Below are positions 53,690 to 62,847 of a stretch of 64,000 nt of DNA, piece by piece; the stretch's first letter is position 1; the number at the start of each line of letters is the position of its first letter. The notes below the pieces were generated by a model that was not told the origin of the DNA, searched no databases, and saw nothing but the letters and a program-made list of their open reading frames with translations. Source of the DNA: Sinobacterium caligoides (GTDB taxonomy: Bacteria > Pseudomonadota > Gammaproteobacteria > Pseudomonadales > Sinobacteriaceae); assembly GCF_003752585.1 (NCBI RefSeq), contig NZ_RKHR01000003.1:496001-560000 (forward strand), given 5' to 3'. A program made the position numbers and the translations under genes.

Positions 53690-53719
53690 AAATAATTAAA
53701 CGCCCCGTAAAAAAGGGCG
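53690..53719 (-). terminator. Terminator after the ABC permease gene
   Basis: A stem CGCCC/GGGCG with a loop containing six T residues lies between the permease stop and queF start. The minus-strand sequence continues TTTAATTATTT, which fits a weak Rho-independent terminator. Confidence 0.5.
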
Positions 53720-53732
53720 CCACCACGTTACT

Positions 53733-54506
53733 TTATTGGCGCAAGCGCTTGCCTGAAGATAGCAGGTGCAAGCAGAAAAACCATAACGCAACATTAAAAA
53801 TACCCACTATAACGAAGGCGTAAACGATATTGATATCGCTGTAGCCCAGCACGCCATAGCGGAAGGCATTGACCATATATAGAATCGGATTCAACTGTGA
53901 TAGCGACGCCCAAAAGTCGGGCAGCAAATCGATCGAGTAAAATACCCCGCCCAAGTAAATCAGTGGTGTTAGCACGAAGGTGGGAATAATCGATATATCA
54001 TCAAAGCTATTCGCGTAAACAGCATTAACAAAACCCATCAACGAGAACAACATCGAGGTCAGCAATACAATCGATACCGTCACCCAGACATTGTGAATGG
54101 AGACATCGGCGAAAAATAACGTCAACACTGTCACAATCAACCCAACCAACAAGCCACGAGTGACTCCCCCTAAGATATAACCGGCCAAGATGACATGATT
54201 AGAGACGGGGGAGACCAACAACTCCTCAATCGAATGGTGAAATTTAGCGCTAAAAAAGGACGAAACAACGTTCGAATAGGAGTTGGTAATTACCCCCATC
54301 ATAATCAGCCCGGGCACGACAAACTGCATATAGCTATAGCCGCCCATCTGACCAATTCGTGAGCCGATTAAGTGCCCGAAAATAACAAAGTACAACATCA
54401 CTGTAATCGCGGGAGGTACCAGCGTCTGTATCCAGATGCGGGTAAAGCGACGAATTTCCTTACCTAGGATAGTTTGCAGTGCGATTAAGTTACCGTGAAA
54501 ATCCAT
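53733..54506 (-). CDS. ABC-2-type exporter permease (YadH-like)
   Basis: The 257-residue membrane protein has six predicted helices of the ABC-2 permease family. It matches the YadH-type pattern: LGKEIRRFTRIWIQTLVPPAI near the start, FGHLIGSRIG, HSIEELLVSPVSNHVIL and YLGGVFYSIDLLPDFW near the fifth helix. Paired with the ATP-binding gene that overlaps it by 1 bp (TAATG), it should form an exporter of unknown substrate. Confidence 0.88.
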   Translation of the reverse strand: MDFHGNLIALQTILGKEIRRFTRIWIQTLVPPAITVMLYFVIFGHLIGSRIGQMGGYSYMQFVVPGLIMMGVITNSYSNVVSSFFSAKFHHSIEELLVSPVSNHVILAGYILGGVTRGLLVGLIVTVLTLFFADVSIHNVWVTVSIVLLTSMLFSLMGFVNAVYANSFDDISIIPTFVLTPLIYLGGVFYSIDLLPDFWASLSQLNPILYMVNAFRYGVLGYSDINIVYAFVIVGIFNVALWFFCLHLLSSGKRLRQ

Positions 54507-55438
54507 TATTTACCCTCCACTGCTGCGTGCTCGCCGGTCATCGAAATAAACAGCTCTTCAAGTCGGTTGCTCTTATTGCGCAAACTACTCACCTCGATAC
54601 CTGCCACCGCCAACTCCCGGAACAGAGCATTAAGGTTTTCCCCCTTATGGATATCAACCTCTAAACTGTGATCGTCGAGGCGACGACATTGAATACCTGA
54701 CAACTCAACCTGCTGAGGCAGTACCGCGATACTATCGAGCACCAACGTCTCTTTATCTAGGGTCTGCAGCAGCGCCTTAACACTGGTGTTTTTCACTATC
54801 TTACCGCCATCGATAATGGCAATGTTGCGACACAGCTGCTCCGCCTCCTCTAAATAATGCGTGGTCAGTATGATCGTGGTACCTTCGGCGTTAATTTGCT
54901 GTAAAAACTCCCACATCGAGCGGCGGATTTCTATATCGACACCCGCGGTCGGCTCATCGAGAATTAATAACTTGGGCTGATGAATTAACGCGCGAGCAAT
55001 CATTAGTCGACGCTTCATACCACCGGAAAGTTCTCTCGCCTGGTTGAAACGCTTATCCCACAAACTGAGTTGCTTAAGGTATTTTTCCGCTCTCGGCAAA
55101 GCCACACTGCGCGCAATACCAAAGTAACCCGCCTGATTTAATACGATATCGATAACACGCTCGAAGACATGAAAATTAAACTCCTGCGGCACGACACCAA
55201 TGTGCTTCTTTGCTTCGGCAAAATTCTCATCGATGTCGACACCAAAGATAGAAACTTGGCCAGCAGTCTTATTCACCAAAGAACAGACGATGCCAATCGT
55301 CGTCGACTTTCCAGCACCGTTAGGCCCAAGCAGAGCAAAAAAATCACCCGCCTCGACAGTCAGGTCAACACCCTTGAGCGCCTCAAAACCATTGCCGTAT
55401 TGCTTCTTCAAACCTGAAATAGAAAGTGCATGCGTCAT
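54506..55438 (-). CDS. ABC transporter ATP-binding protein (YadG-like)
   Basis: The 310-residue protein has Walker A GPNGAGKST, the Q-loop VVPQEFNFHVF, signature LSGGMKRR and Walker B LLILDEPTAGVD, and a C-terminal extension of about 80 residues as in YadG. It energises the adjacent permease. The two genes form a two-gene operon with no periplasmic component; the substrate is unknown. Confidence 0.9.
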   Translation of the reverse strand: MTHALSISGLKKQYGNGFEALKGVDLTVEAGDFFALLGPNGAGKSTTIGIVCSLVNKTAGQVSIFGVDIDENFAEAKKHIGVVPQEFNFHVFERVIDIVLNQAGYFGIARSVALPRAEKYLKQLSLWDKRFNQARELSGGMKRRLMIARALIHQPKLLILDEPTAGVDIEIRRSMWEFLQQINAEGTTIILTTHYLEEAEQLCRNIAIIDGGKIVKNTSVKALLQTLDKETLVLDSIAVLPQQVELSGIQCRRLDDHSLEVDIHKGENLNALFRELAVAGIEVSSLRNKSNRLEELFISMTGEHAAVEGK

Positions 55439-55553
55439 AGTGACCTCTTACATCGCTCTGCGCAGGAACAATTCATGCGAAAGCCAAGCGATAACATTGT
55501 GATTATATAAGAATTTTCAAGCTATTGAGGATAAAAGCAAAAGTTTCAGACGA

Positions 55554-55581
55554 GAAAAAGCCGGCTATAGAGCCGGCTTTT
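55554..55581 (-). terminator. Rho-independent terminator after the tRNA pair
   Basis: The 8-bp palindromic stem AGCCGGCT/AGCCGGCT with a 4-base loop is followed on the minus strand by a T run. It lies six bases past tRNA-Gly. Confidence 0.9.
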
Positions 55582-55586
55582 AAATT

Positions 55587-55662
<76 letters not shown>

Positions 55663-55664
55663 AA

Positions 55665-55740
55665 TGGCATCCCGTAGGGGACTCGAACCCCTGTTACCGC
55701 CGTGAAAGGGCGGTGTCCTAGGCCTCTAGACGAACGGGAC
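55665..55740 (-). tRNA. tRNA-Glu (anticodon TTC)
   Basis: The 76-base gene has the anticodon loop CTTTCAC (TTC), the T-loop GTTCGAGTC and encoded CCA. The first acceptor pair is G1-U72 rather than the G1-C72 of E. coli tRNA-Glu; the other six pairs are standard. The body is otherwise very close to the E. coli gene. Confidence 0.95.
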
Positions 55741-55957
55741 GCGATGCCTTGCTTGACGACCCTAAGATCATCTTGCTTCGAGGAGGCCAACTCCTCAAGA
55801 CGGGGCGCATTGTATTTATATGCCGCCATAGCGTCAAGGACTTTATCGTAGAAACTGATAAGTAATTTTTCAGAGTCCCTACGACAGGCTTTATAAGCGG
55901 GTTCTACGCCCATCGCCAGCGTTATGCCACCGATTACTACCTGTAGCTCATTGTGTT

Positions 55958-56356
55958 CTAATCTGATGAGTCATCTTTAGCGAGAAAATCGAGAGATAAT
56001 GAGTTCACACAGTAGCGCAGCCCTGTCGGATCCGGTCCATCGTTAAAGACGTGACCAAGATGACTATCGCAGCTGGCGCAAGTAATCTCTAAGCGCACCA
56101 TGCCCATACTAGTATCTTCAGTAATATTAATATTCTCCATGGCCTGCTGGTAAAAGCTCGGCCAGCCACAACCGGCATCAAACTTCGCCGTCGAATGAAA
56201 CAACAACTCGCCGCAACAGATGCAATGATAATCGCCCTCTGCCGTATGTGCATTAAACTTACCCGAGAATGGCTTCTCAGTACCCTTCTCTCGACAAACA
56301 TAAAAGGTTTCTGGATCTAATATCTCTCGCCATTCTTGTGGCGTTTTCTTCGTCAT
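55958..56356 (-). CDS. msrB: Peptide-methionine (R)-S-oxide reductase
   Basis: This 132-residue enzyme repairs R-methionine sulfoxide in proteins. Two zinc CxxC pairs are present (CICC near residue 46 and CASC near 95), then [10 protein letters not shown] and the catalytic Cys in [12 protein letters not shown]. coli MsrB is 137 residues. The gene has a normal ATG start. It is a lone msrB, with no msrA nearby. Confidence 0.95.
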   Translation of the reverse strand: MTKKTPQEWREILDPETFYVCREKGTEKPFSGKFNAHTAEGDYHCICCGELLFHSTAKFDAGCGWPSFYQQAMENINITEDTSMGMVRLEITCASCDSHLGHVFNDGPDPTGLRYCVNSLSLDFLAKDDSSD

Positions 56357-56535
56357 CGTATTGACCTGCCTTATTTAAACTCAGTCATCATCATTATTTT
56401 ATACAAGCTAAGCAGTAGTTGTCGCTTAGCTTCCGCTCACGAGCACGGAGGCATGTGTTCGGGGGGCCCCTTTTCGGCGCACCCATGATACACTTCCTGT
56501 CTTATCAAATAACTAGCAGCGATGAAGTATACCCC

Positions 56536-57753
56536 ATGACGACGATCTCTAAATCTCACAAGCTCAACGCCGTCTGTTACGATATCCGCGGGCCTGTGCT
56601 GGCTGAGGCGAATCGTATGGAAGAAGATGGCCAACGTATCCTCAAGCTGAATATCGGTAACCCCGCCCCTTTCGGCTTTAATGCCCCGGATGAGATCGTA
56701 CAAGATATCATTCACAACCTGCCTAACGCCGAGGGCTATTGCGAATCAAAAGGCTTGTTCAGTGCCCGCAAAGCCGTCATGCAGCACTGTCAACAGCTGG
56801 GCATCGACAACGTTGAGATGAACGATATTTACATGGGTAACGGCGTCAGCGAGCTAATCGTACTGACCATGCAGGCCCTGCTCAATAATGGCGACGAGTT
56901 GCTGATCCCCTCGCCTGACTACCCGCTGTGGACCGCCGCCGTCAAACTGGCCGGAGGCAACGCCGTCCACTATCGCTGTGATGAAGAAAATGGCTGGTTC
57001 CCCGATATCGAAGACATGGCGGCGAAGATCACGCCGCGCACCCGCGGTATCCTGCTGATCAACCCCAATAACCCAACCGGTGCCGTCTACTCGAAGGAGC
57101 TACTGGAGCAAGTCATCGAGCTCGCCCGTCAGCACGACCTGATTCTCTACTCCGACGAAATCTACGATAAGATTCTCTACGACGAGGCACGTCACATACC
57201 GACCGCCTCACTCGCTGACGACATCTTCATTGTCACTTTTAACGGCCTCTCTAAATCATACCGTCTCGCGGGTATTCGCTCTGGTTGGATGATCCTATCC
57301 GGTGCCAAGCATAAGGCAACCAACTACATTGAAGGCATCGACATGCTCGCCTCAATGCGGCTATGCGCCAATGTCCCGGCACAACACGGGGTGCAAACCG
57401 CCCTCGGTGGCTTCCAGAGTATCAACAACCTAATCGTCGATGGCGGTCGTCTGTATGATCAGCGGGAACTAGCCTGGCAAAAATTGCAAGCTATACCAGG
57501 CGTTAGCTGCGTTAAGCCACAGGGAGCGATCTATCTGTTTCCTCGTCTCGACCCCGAAATCTACCCCATCGAAGACGATGAGGCCTTTGTTCTAGAACTA
57601 CTGCAGCAGGAAAAAATTCTACTCGTTCAGGGCAGCGCTTTTAACCTCAGCGACACCCAGCACGTACGCATCGTATTCCTTCCGCACCAAGAAGTCCTCG
57701 GCGATGCTGTCGATCGCTTTGCCGCTTTCCTCGAGCGCTACCGCAACCGCTAG
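56536..57753 (+). CDS. alaA: Glutamate-pyruvate aminotransferase AlaA
   Basis: The 405-residue PLP enzyme has the same length as E. coli AlaA (YfbQ) and transfers amino groups between glutamate and pyruvate to make alanine. It shows IGNPAPFGF near the N-terminus, PSPDYPLW, NPNNPTGAVY and the PLP Lys240 in NGLSKSYRLAGIRSGW. ATG at 56536 is chosen because the upstream open frame (to 56419) contains no family-like residues and extends into a GC-rich untranslated leader. A hairpin follows the stop. Confidence 0.93.
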   Translation: MTTISKSHKLNAVCYDIRGPVLAEANRMEEDGQRILKLNIGNPAPFGFNAPDEIVQDIIHNLPNAEGYCESKGLFSARKAVMQHCQQLGIDNVEMNDIYMGNGVSELIVLTMQALLNNGDELLIPSPDYPLWTAAVKLAGGNAVHYRCDEENGWFPDIEDMAAKITPRTRGILLINPNNPTGAVYSKELLEQVIELARQHDLILYSDEIYDKILYDEARHIPTASLADDIFIVTFNGLSKSYRLAGIRSGWMILSGAKHKATNYIEGIDMLASMRLCANVPAQHGVQTALGGFQSINNLIVDGGRLYDQRELAWQKLQAIPGVSCVKPQGAIYLFPRLDPEIYPIEDDEAFVLELLQQEKILLVQGSAFNLSDTQHVRIVFLPHQEVLGDAVDRFAAFLERYRNR

Positions 57754-57759
57754 CTCCGC

Positions 57760-57783
57760 TGGCCTAGGCTGAGCCCTAGGCCA
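57760..57783 (+). terminator. Hairpin after alaA
   Basis: A perfect 9-bp stem TGGCCTAGG/CCTAGGCCA with a 6-base loop begins six bases past the alaA stop. It lacks a T tract. Its CCTAGG core resembles the hairpin at 13081-13109. Confidence 0.5.
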
Positions 57784-57815
57784 CGACCTCACCCACTTAT
57801 TCGATAAGAGCGACC

Positions 57816-58277
57816 ATGGCCGACCTACACATCCATGACTTCTATAAAGATTGCGGACTTATTTTAATTGCCCTCTACAACCACTTCCCTCGACCGATCA
57901 CCCTCTACGTCGAAGATATCTCCGGGCCAGATAACATCGATCAATACGGCCTGCACAGTGAACGCCATCTCAGCTGCCTCGGGGCGATTTTATGGCTCGC
58001 GGAAGAGGGCTATATCCGTTACCAGCAACAGGTCAAACAAGAGGCTTTTGATGGCTGCGGCATAACCCACAAGACACTGCGTCTGCTGACCGAACCACAG
58101 AGAAGCTTACCCAGCAAAGACCAGCACTCAACCGAGAGCTCTCTCCCTCCTTCACAGCGTCAAGAGAGAAACAGCCGCATCAATCGCCTAAGAAGCGCCA
58201 TCGAGGCGCGTGACTCAACGGCCACTGCTGCTATCGCTCGCGACCTATTGTTTCACGGTAGCGAGCACCATGATTAA
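57816..58277 (+). CDS. Conserved-looking hypothetical protein, possible winged helix
   Basis: The 153-residue protein has an N-terminal region (about residues 1-95) with a hydrophobic pattern like a winged-helix domain: FYKDCGLILIALYNHFPRP, LSCLGAILWLAEEGYIRY, then GITHKTLRLLTEP. The C-terminal third is charged and probably disordered. I do not recognise the family. It lies 62 bases after alaA on the same strand and ends 2 bases before the convergent methyltransferase gene. Confidence 0.6.
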   Translation: MADLHIHDFYKDCGLILIALYNHFPRPITLYVEDISGPDNIDQYGLHSERHLSCLGAILWLAEEGYIRYQQQVKQEAFDGCGITHKTLRLLTEPQRSLPSKDQHSTESSLPPSQRQERNSRINRLRSAIEARDSTATAAIARDLLFHGSEHHD

Positions 58278-58279
58278 CT

Positions 58280-59233
58280 TTAAGCGGTCACCACTGCCTC
58301 GTTAATGTAATGCAGAAGTTTCAGGCCTCGGTCTCGCTCTGCCTCAGGATAGTCAGGGTGCTCCGGCAAACGCTGCACGAAACGTACCCCTGGCCACAGT
58401 TCATCGGTCAGTGAGGTGATAAAAGCAGGGCTCATCTCTGGTGCGTTTAAACACAGCAACACCTCAGCCGATGGCGCCAACATCGGCAACATCCTGCTCA
58501 ATAACTTACGGTAGTGTTGCTCCGCGACAAAACTGCCCTTTTGAAAAGATGGCGGATCGCAGATGATAATATCGTAGGGGCCCAATTTATCGAGCTTGCC
58601 GAAGGACTTCATAATATCGTGGGCAAGGAACTGTACACCATGCTGCTTAGCCGGCAAATCATTCAACAAGTGATTCTGACGTCCGACAGAGAGCGCCGCC
58701 TTGCTCATATCCATATTGATCACTTCGGTAGCGCCAGTTCGCGTTGCCAGCACAGATAAGGCGCAGGTATAAGAGAAGAGGTTTAACACTTTCTTACCCG
58801 ATACCCGCTGCTGTAACCAATCACGCCCCGGCGCCATATCCAAGAAAAAACCGATATTCTGCTTGCTCATATATTGCAAAGCAAAGACCGAGTCACCGAT
58901 ACGTGCAATCGCCGGCTCCGGCAAGACGCCACAAAACAGCTCAGAGGGGGTTCCCTCGAGAAAGCGGCGCTGAATGATCATCGCCGTCTGAGGCTGATTT
59001 GAACCATCAATACACCCCTGTAGCTCTGCCAGCAGCTCATCTAGCATCTCAAGCGGTGCAAATAAGGTCAGCATTACCGCTCCGGGGTGATAATCTATCG
59101 TGACTTGCTCCAGCCCCTCATAACAACGTCCGCGACCGTGTAGCAGGCGCCGACTTTGCAACAGTGACGACTCCACAACCGAGAGTATTGCCGAGAGATT
59201 AGAGCTAACAGATAACAGGGGAGGACTGAGCAT
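58280..59233 (-). CDS. Class I SAM-dependent methyltransferase, RlmK/RlmI-like
   Basis: The 317-residue protein has an N-terminal region of about 140 residues, then a Rossmann methyltransferase domain with motif I VLNLFSYTCALSVLA, an acidic INMDMSKAALSVGR after strand 2, and DPPSFQKGSF as motif IV. The pattern matches the RlmK half of RlmKL and the 23S rRNA/m5C methyltransferase group PF10672. The N-terminus lacks the PUA domain of RlmI. A ribosomal or tRNA target is likely but not specified by sequence. Confidence 0.8.
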   Translation of the reverse strand: MLSPPLLSVSSNLSAILSVVESSLLQSRRLLHGRGRCYEGLEQVTIDYHPGAVMLTLFAPLEMLDELLAELQGCIDGSNQPQTAMIIQRRFLEGTPSELFCGVLPEPAIARIGDSVFALQYMSKQNIGFFLDMAPGRDWLQQRVSGKKVLNLFSYTCALSVLATRTGATEVINMDMSKAALSVGRQNHLLNDLPAKQHGVQFLAHDIMKSFGKLDKLGPYDIIICDPPSFQKGSFVAEQHYRKLLSRMLPMLAPSAEVLLCLNAPEMSPAFITSLTDELWPGVRFVQRLPEHPDYPEAERDRGLKLLHYINEAVVTA

Positions 59234-59365
59234 GAAAATACGCCAATAGAAGTAGAGACAATTGACGCATTATACGGATTACAGCAACCAGGCAACAGTC
59301 ACAGCGCAAACGAGCCGCCCCCACCTTCCCTCCTCTCATCATGGGTTTCTAGGCCGAAGAAGGCG

Positions 59366-60490
59366 TCAGTCGCCCGACAACTGATACATAATGTAGTCTC
59401 GATAACCGCAGATCACGCGATAGTATCCGCTATAGCGACGATCTATTTGCAGGTCTGAAGAGTCTATTCTTAGAGGACGCCCTTCCAGCTCTAACACTTT
59501 CGTTTTCGTTGCAATAATCATCAACGCCGAGCGATCAAGCTGAGCCAAAACCTGGGCACTCAGCTGCTGATTACCGCGACCGATCAAATGCCCTTGACCA
59601 CCGGTTGCCGTGATAACCACCTTGATATCCCCGGCATGGGCTTCGACCGCCTGCAGCAGCTGTCGCTCACTCACATCACTCGCCAATAGTGCCTCATCGC
59701 AAACCAGATCAAACCCTAGAAGCGTGTTCGCTAACCCCAGCTGAGCCATCACCTCCGCAGGTGTAGTCCCTGGGCCAACAATATACAGCGTATCATCAGT
59801 CATCGACTCAATAACCTCTGCGGCAATGTCGGCAACCACTAACTCCTCAACTTCTCGTCCAGACACCTTTGTCGCCTGGATGAAACGTCCTGCCTCTGGC
59901 ACTAGCAATTCGCCGTAATATTTTGACTGCACCCTGCCGCTGCGCAGCTGTTGCTCATCGATATCTCTTACTTCTCGCATCCCCAGCGTAACGAGCTTGC
60001 CCTCGAGCAGCATCTTCACCACCTCGGCACAGGCCTGAGGCGAGACAGCAAACACACCGGAGTGCATCTTCACTCCGCAGGGCAAGCCTAGTATAGGCTG
60101 CTCCTCACTAACCGCATCAAAGACATTACGTGCCGTTCCATCACCACCGACAAATATCAATAGATCAATGCCATATCGCTCCAGCGCCTTCGCCGCCACA
60201 ACCGTATCGCTAGCTGTCGTCACCTCTGCTAAAGGCTCGCCAATAATTGTGCAATGCCAACCCTGCGATGCGAGATAGTCTCCCGCCAATACACCGCCGA
60301 ACCCCACAAACTCGATGCGGTCACGATACTGCTCCAATCCCGCAAGCATAATCTGCAGCCTCGCTCCAATTTTTGAGACGGCCCCCAAGGCCAAAGCCTC
60401 TGCACGAACTTCCGCACCGTCACTCCCCTTCAGCCCCACGCTTCCTCCGAGGCCCGCATAAGGGTTAATCACCAAACCGATTTTAAACAT
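59366..60490 (-). CDS. ATP-NAD kinase family protein
   Basis: The 375-residue protein shows the NAD kinase signature GGDGTARNVFDAV near residues 107-119 and an IGLVINPYAGLGGSVGLKG start. It is larger than NadK (about 290 residues) and belongs to the separate ATP-NAD kinase-like family (PF01513) found in many proteobacteria, whose substrate may differ from NAD. ATG at 60490 (MFKIGLVINP) is chosen over a start eight codons upstream because the family begins there. Monocistronic. Confidence 0.82.
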   Translation of the reverse strand: MFKIGLVINPYAGLGGSVGLKGSDGAEVRAEALALGAVSKIGARLQIMLAGLEQYRDRIEFVGFGGVLAGDYLASQGWHCTIIGEPLAEVTTASDTVVAAKALERYGIDLLIFVGGDGTARNVFDAVSEEQPILGLPCGVKMHSGVFAVSPQACAEVVKMLLEGKLVTLGMREVRDIDEQQLRSGRVQSKYYGELLVPEAGRFIQATKVSGREVEELVVADIAAEVIESMTDDTLYIVGPGTTPAEVMAQLGLANTLLGFDLVCDEALLASDVSERQLLQAVEAHAGDIKVVITATGGQGHLIGRGNQQLSAQVLAQLDRSALMIIATKTKVLELEGRPLRIDSSDLQIDRRYSGYYRVICGYRDYIMYQLSGD

Positions 60491-60676
60491 TTCAAGATCC
60501 ACGGTAGCTAGCAAGATTTAAACAACAAATTTGCCACTCACAAGCGCCAAATAAAGAAGTAAAACAGGTAAATTATCACACTGACACTAAACTGAAATAA
60601 GCCACCTCTATTCTATAGCCCTAAAGACTATTCTCACCACAGTAGAATAAACAGATTAACGGTATGGAGTAAGCCC

Positions 60677-61006
60677 ATGGGAACTGATAACAAAACGAAT
60701 ATCTCCTCAAGCTCCCAACGTCATAGTCGTCGTGATGACAATGTTAATGACAAGCGTAATAACGAACACGACCAAAGTAGACAGCAGAAGACGAGCTTTG
60801 CAAAGAAGGAATACCCCTTACTCGACGAAAAATACCTGCACCATGCCGCGATCATCGACGAACAAGGCAACGAAGTTGAAATTACTGCACAGATGATCGA
60901 CACTGCTTGCAATCAATTAATTGCCTCCGTCCCGCCCAAAAAACTTAGCTCTCGTCTACGCAGGCTATTGCAAGGTTACCTCAACCGCCGTCGTATCGCT
61001 CACTGA
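60677..61006 (+). CDS. Small basic hypothetical protein
   Basis: The 109-residue protein has a Ser/Asn/Arg-rich, probably disordered first half and a short folded second half, EYPLLDEKYLHHAAIIDEQG, EITAQMIDTACNQLIASVP, ending in a very basic LRRLLQGYLNRRR. I do not recognise it. The stop codon overlaps the 3' end of the convergent pdxB by 7 bp. The basic tail may bind nucleic acid. Confidence 0.55.
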   Translation: MGTDNKTNISSSSQRHSRRDDNVNDKRNNEHDQSRQQKTSFAKKEYPLLDEKYLHHAAIIDEQGNEVEITAQMIDTACNQLIASVPPKKLSSRLRRLLQGYLNRRRIAH

Positions 61007-62181
61007 GAAACACCTGTCGCCTCTCCGGCCAGCGAGACACCTAAGGCGGCAAAGACGTGCCGCTCTGCCGCCGTCAAGGCCTCTGGCGTCTCAACAGCTA
61101 AGCCTCGCCATTGTCGTCGCTCGGGATAGTTCTTACGCAAGCCGTCAAATGCCACCGCCACCTCACCTCGTCGCTCAGCGGCCAGCAATGCCTCACGACA
61201 ACGTCGATCATCCTCCAGCACCGGGTACACCCCCTGTGTTAAGGCATAGATAGCCGCATACAACCCTTCCGAGCAAGCAAGTACTGACTGTGCCTGATGA
61301 CTCAGTGACGCCGCCCCGATCAACCCCTCCGCCCCTTTCCCTTCATCACAACTAAAATGCCGACAAGCTGCCTCAAAAATCATACTCGTCCCGGTCACCT
61401 TGCCGTCAAAACTGTAACCGGCAATATGCGGTGTGGCGACCTCCAGATAAGGGAATAGTCTTAAATCGATCGACGGTTCGCCTTCAAACACATCTAAAAT
61501 AACGTGCAAATCTCGCTGGTGCTGTAGGTGAGCTAATAGCGCCTTATTATCGATCACACCGCCCCGCCCCGCATTGAGTAACACCGCCCCCTTGTTCAGT
61601 AACTTCAGTTCACTTTCGCCAATCATATGATAACTAGGATAATCACCCGTCGTCGTGAGAGGCGTATGCAGACAGACAATATCGCAGGCCAGTACCTCGG
61701 TCAGACTGCCCATATTATCAAAGCGATCTTGAGGAATCAGAGGGTCATAACCCACACAATCCACCCCCATCGCTTGTAGGCGACGGTATAGGCTGCCACC
61801 AACCATCCCCAGGCCAATAATACCGATACGCCTGCTTAAAAATTCAATGCCATGGCGCTGCCATAATTGTGCAAAACAAGACAGCACGTATTCGACGACA
61901 GACGTGGCATTACAGCCAGGCGCATTACTGAAACCAATACCCTGTTGACGCAGGTATTCAAGATCGACATGGTCCGTACCTATGGTACAGGTACCAACAA
62001 ACTTCACCTGACTACCCTCCAGCAACGCCTGATTCACCGGCGTAACTGAGCGCACAATCAGCATGTCGGCATCAGCAACCTGAGCCGCTGTGACATCACG
62101 CCCGGCTACCTTAATCACCTCACCAAAAGAGGAAAAAAGCTCAGCGGCAAGAGGGATGTTTTCATCGGCAACGATTTTCAT
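61000..62181 (-). CDS. pdxB: 4-phosphoerythronate dehydrogenase
   Basis: This 393-residue D-2-hydroxyacid dehydrogenase of vitamin B6 (PLP) synthesis has the ADENIPLA start, the NAD-binding GLGMVGGSLYRRLQAMG, catalytic Arg in AGRGGVID, Glu region in DVFEGEPSID and catalytic His in TPHIAGYSFDGK. A C-terminal dimerisation domain of PdxB type extends the chain compared with general dehydrogenases. E. coli PdxB is about 378 residues. epmC lies 46 bases upstream on the same strand. Confidence 0.94.
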   Translation of the reverse strand: MKIVADENIPLAAELFSSFGEVIKVAGRDVTAAQVADADMLIVRSVTPVNQALLEGSQVKFVGTCTIGTDHVDLEYLRQQGIGFSNAPGCNATSVVEYVLSCFAQLWQRHGIEFLSRRIGIIGLGMVGGSLYRRLQAMGVDCVGYDPLIPQDRFDNMGSLTEVLACDIVCLHTPLTTTGDYPSYHMIGESELKLLNKGAVLLNAGRGGVIDNKALLAHLQHQRDLHVILDVFEGEPSIDLRLFPYLEVATPHIAGYSFDGKVTGTSMIFEAACRHFSCDEGKGAEGLIGAASLSHQAQSVLACSEGLYAAIYALTQGVYPVLEDDRRCREALLAAERRGEVAVAFDGLRKNYPERRQWRGLAVETPEALTAAERHVFAALGVSLAGEATGVSQ

Positions 62182-62226
62182 GGTTCTCTCTAATTAATAA
62201 GTTTATAGACTATGTAAAGCGTAACT

Positions 62227-62847
62227 TTAGCTCAGCTGGTCGAGCTGAAAGCGCTCAGCGGCCATGGGCTCTTTGACACCAAAGTGAGTAGAAAAGGCGT
62301 TGATTAGACACTGTGTTCGCTCATTGACTCCCGCTTGCAAATAACCTTGCAGATACTGGTAGACCAACGCTTTAAATCCCTGGCTATCACCCGCCTCGCC
62401 AGTCAAGTTATCAACTGAAACACAAAAGCGATAGTCACAGGCACTCGCCAATAACCACTCTATTGCCTGGGTACGTCCCTCGACACGCTCAAAAGCCTGT
62501 TGTTGTGCCGCTGTGCGACCGTCGGGTATATACCAATAGCCAAAATCTACTAGACAACGCCGCTCCTGCCCCGCGACACACCAATGCGCTAACTCATGCA
62601 ACGCACTAGCAAAGAAGCCATGGGCAAAGATGATGCGATGATAATCGTGACCACTGTCTTCCTCAGGCATGCCAGCTGGATAATAAATTGGCTCACCCTG
62701 CCCACAGATGAGTCGCGTATTGCTGCCATCACGATAATCTCTCTCAGCAAAACAAGCATTAAACAACTCAATGAGCTTCGGGTAGTTATGTCGCCCTGTC
62801 ACATCGGCCTGCGGCAACCCCGTAGGCTTATCTAGATCAACAGTCAT
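62227..62847 (-). CDS. epmC: Elongation factor P hydroxylase EpmC
   Basis: The 206-residue protein matches EpmC, which hydroxylates the beta-lysylated residue of elongation factor P. The metal-binding SALHELAHWCVAG with H-x-x-x-H, FGYWYIPDGR, FERVEGRTQAIEWLLA and a C-terminal helix are as in E. coli. ATG at 62847 is preferred; an upstream GTG at 62862 adds five residues. EpmA and EpmB are not in the window. It likely shares an operon with pdxB. Confidence 0.92.
   Translation of the reverse strand: MTVDLDKPTGLPQADVTGRHNYPKLIELFNACFAERDYRDGSNTRLICGQGEPIYYPAGMPEEDSGHDYHRIIFAHGFFASALHELAHWCVAGQERRCLVDFGYWYIPDGRTAAQQQAFERVEGRTQAIEWLLASACDYRFCVSVDNLTGEAGDSQGFKALVYQYLQGYLQAGVNERTQCLINAFSTHFGVKEPMAAERFQLDQLS

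Noticed and set aside
53654-53732. preQ1 riboswitch before queF
   Set aside because: The short leader contains no H-type pseudoknot-like aptamer pattern; only the terminator of the upstream ABC gene is visible.
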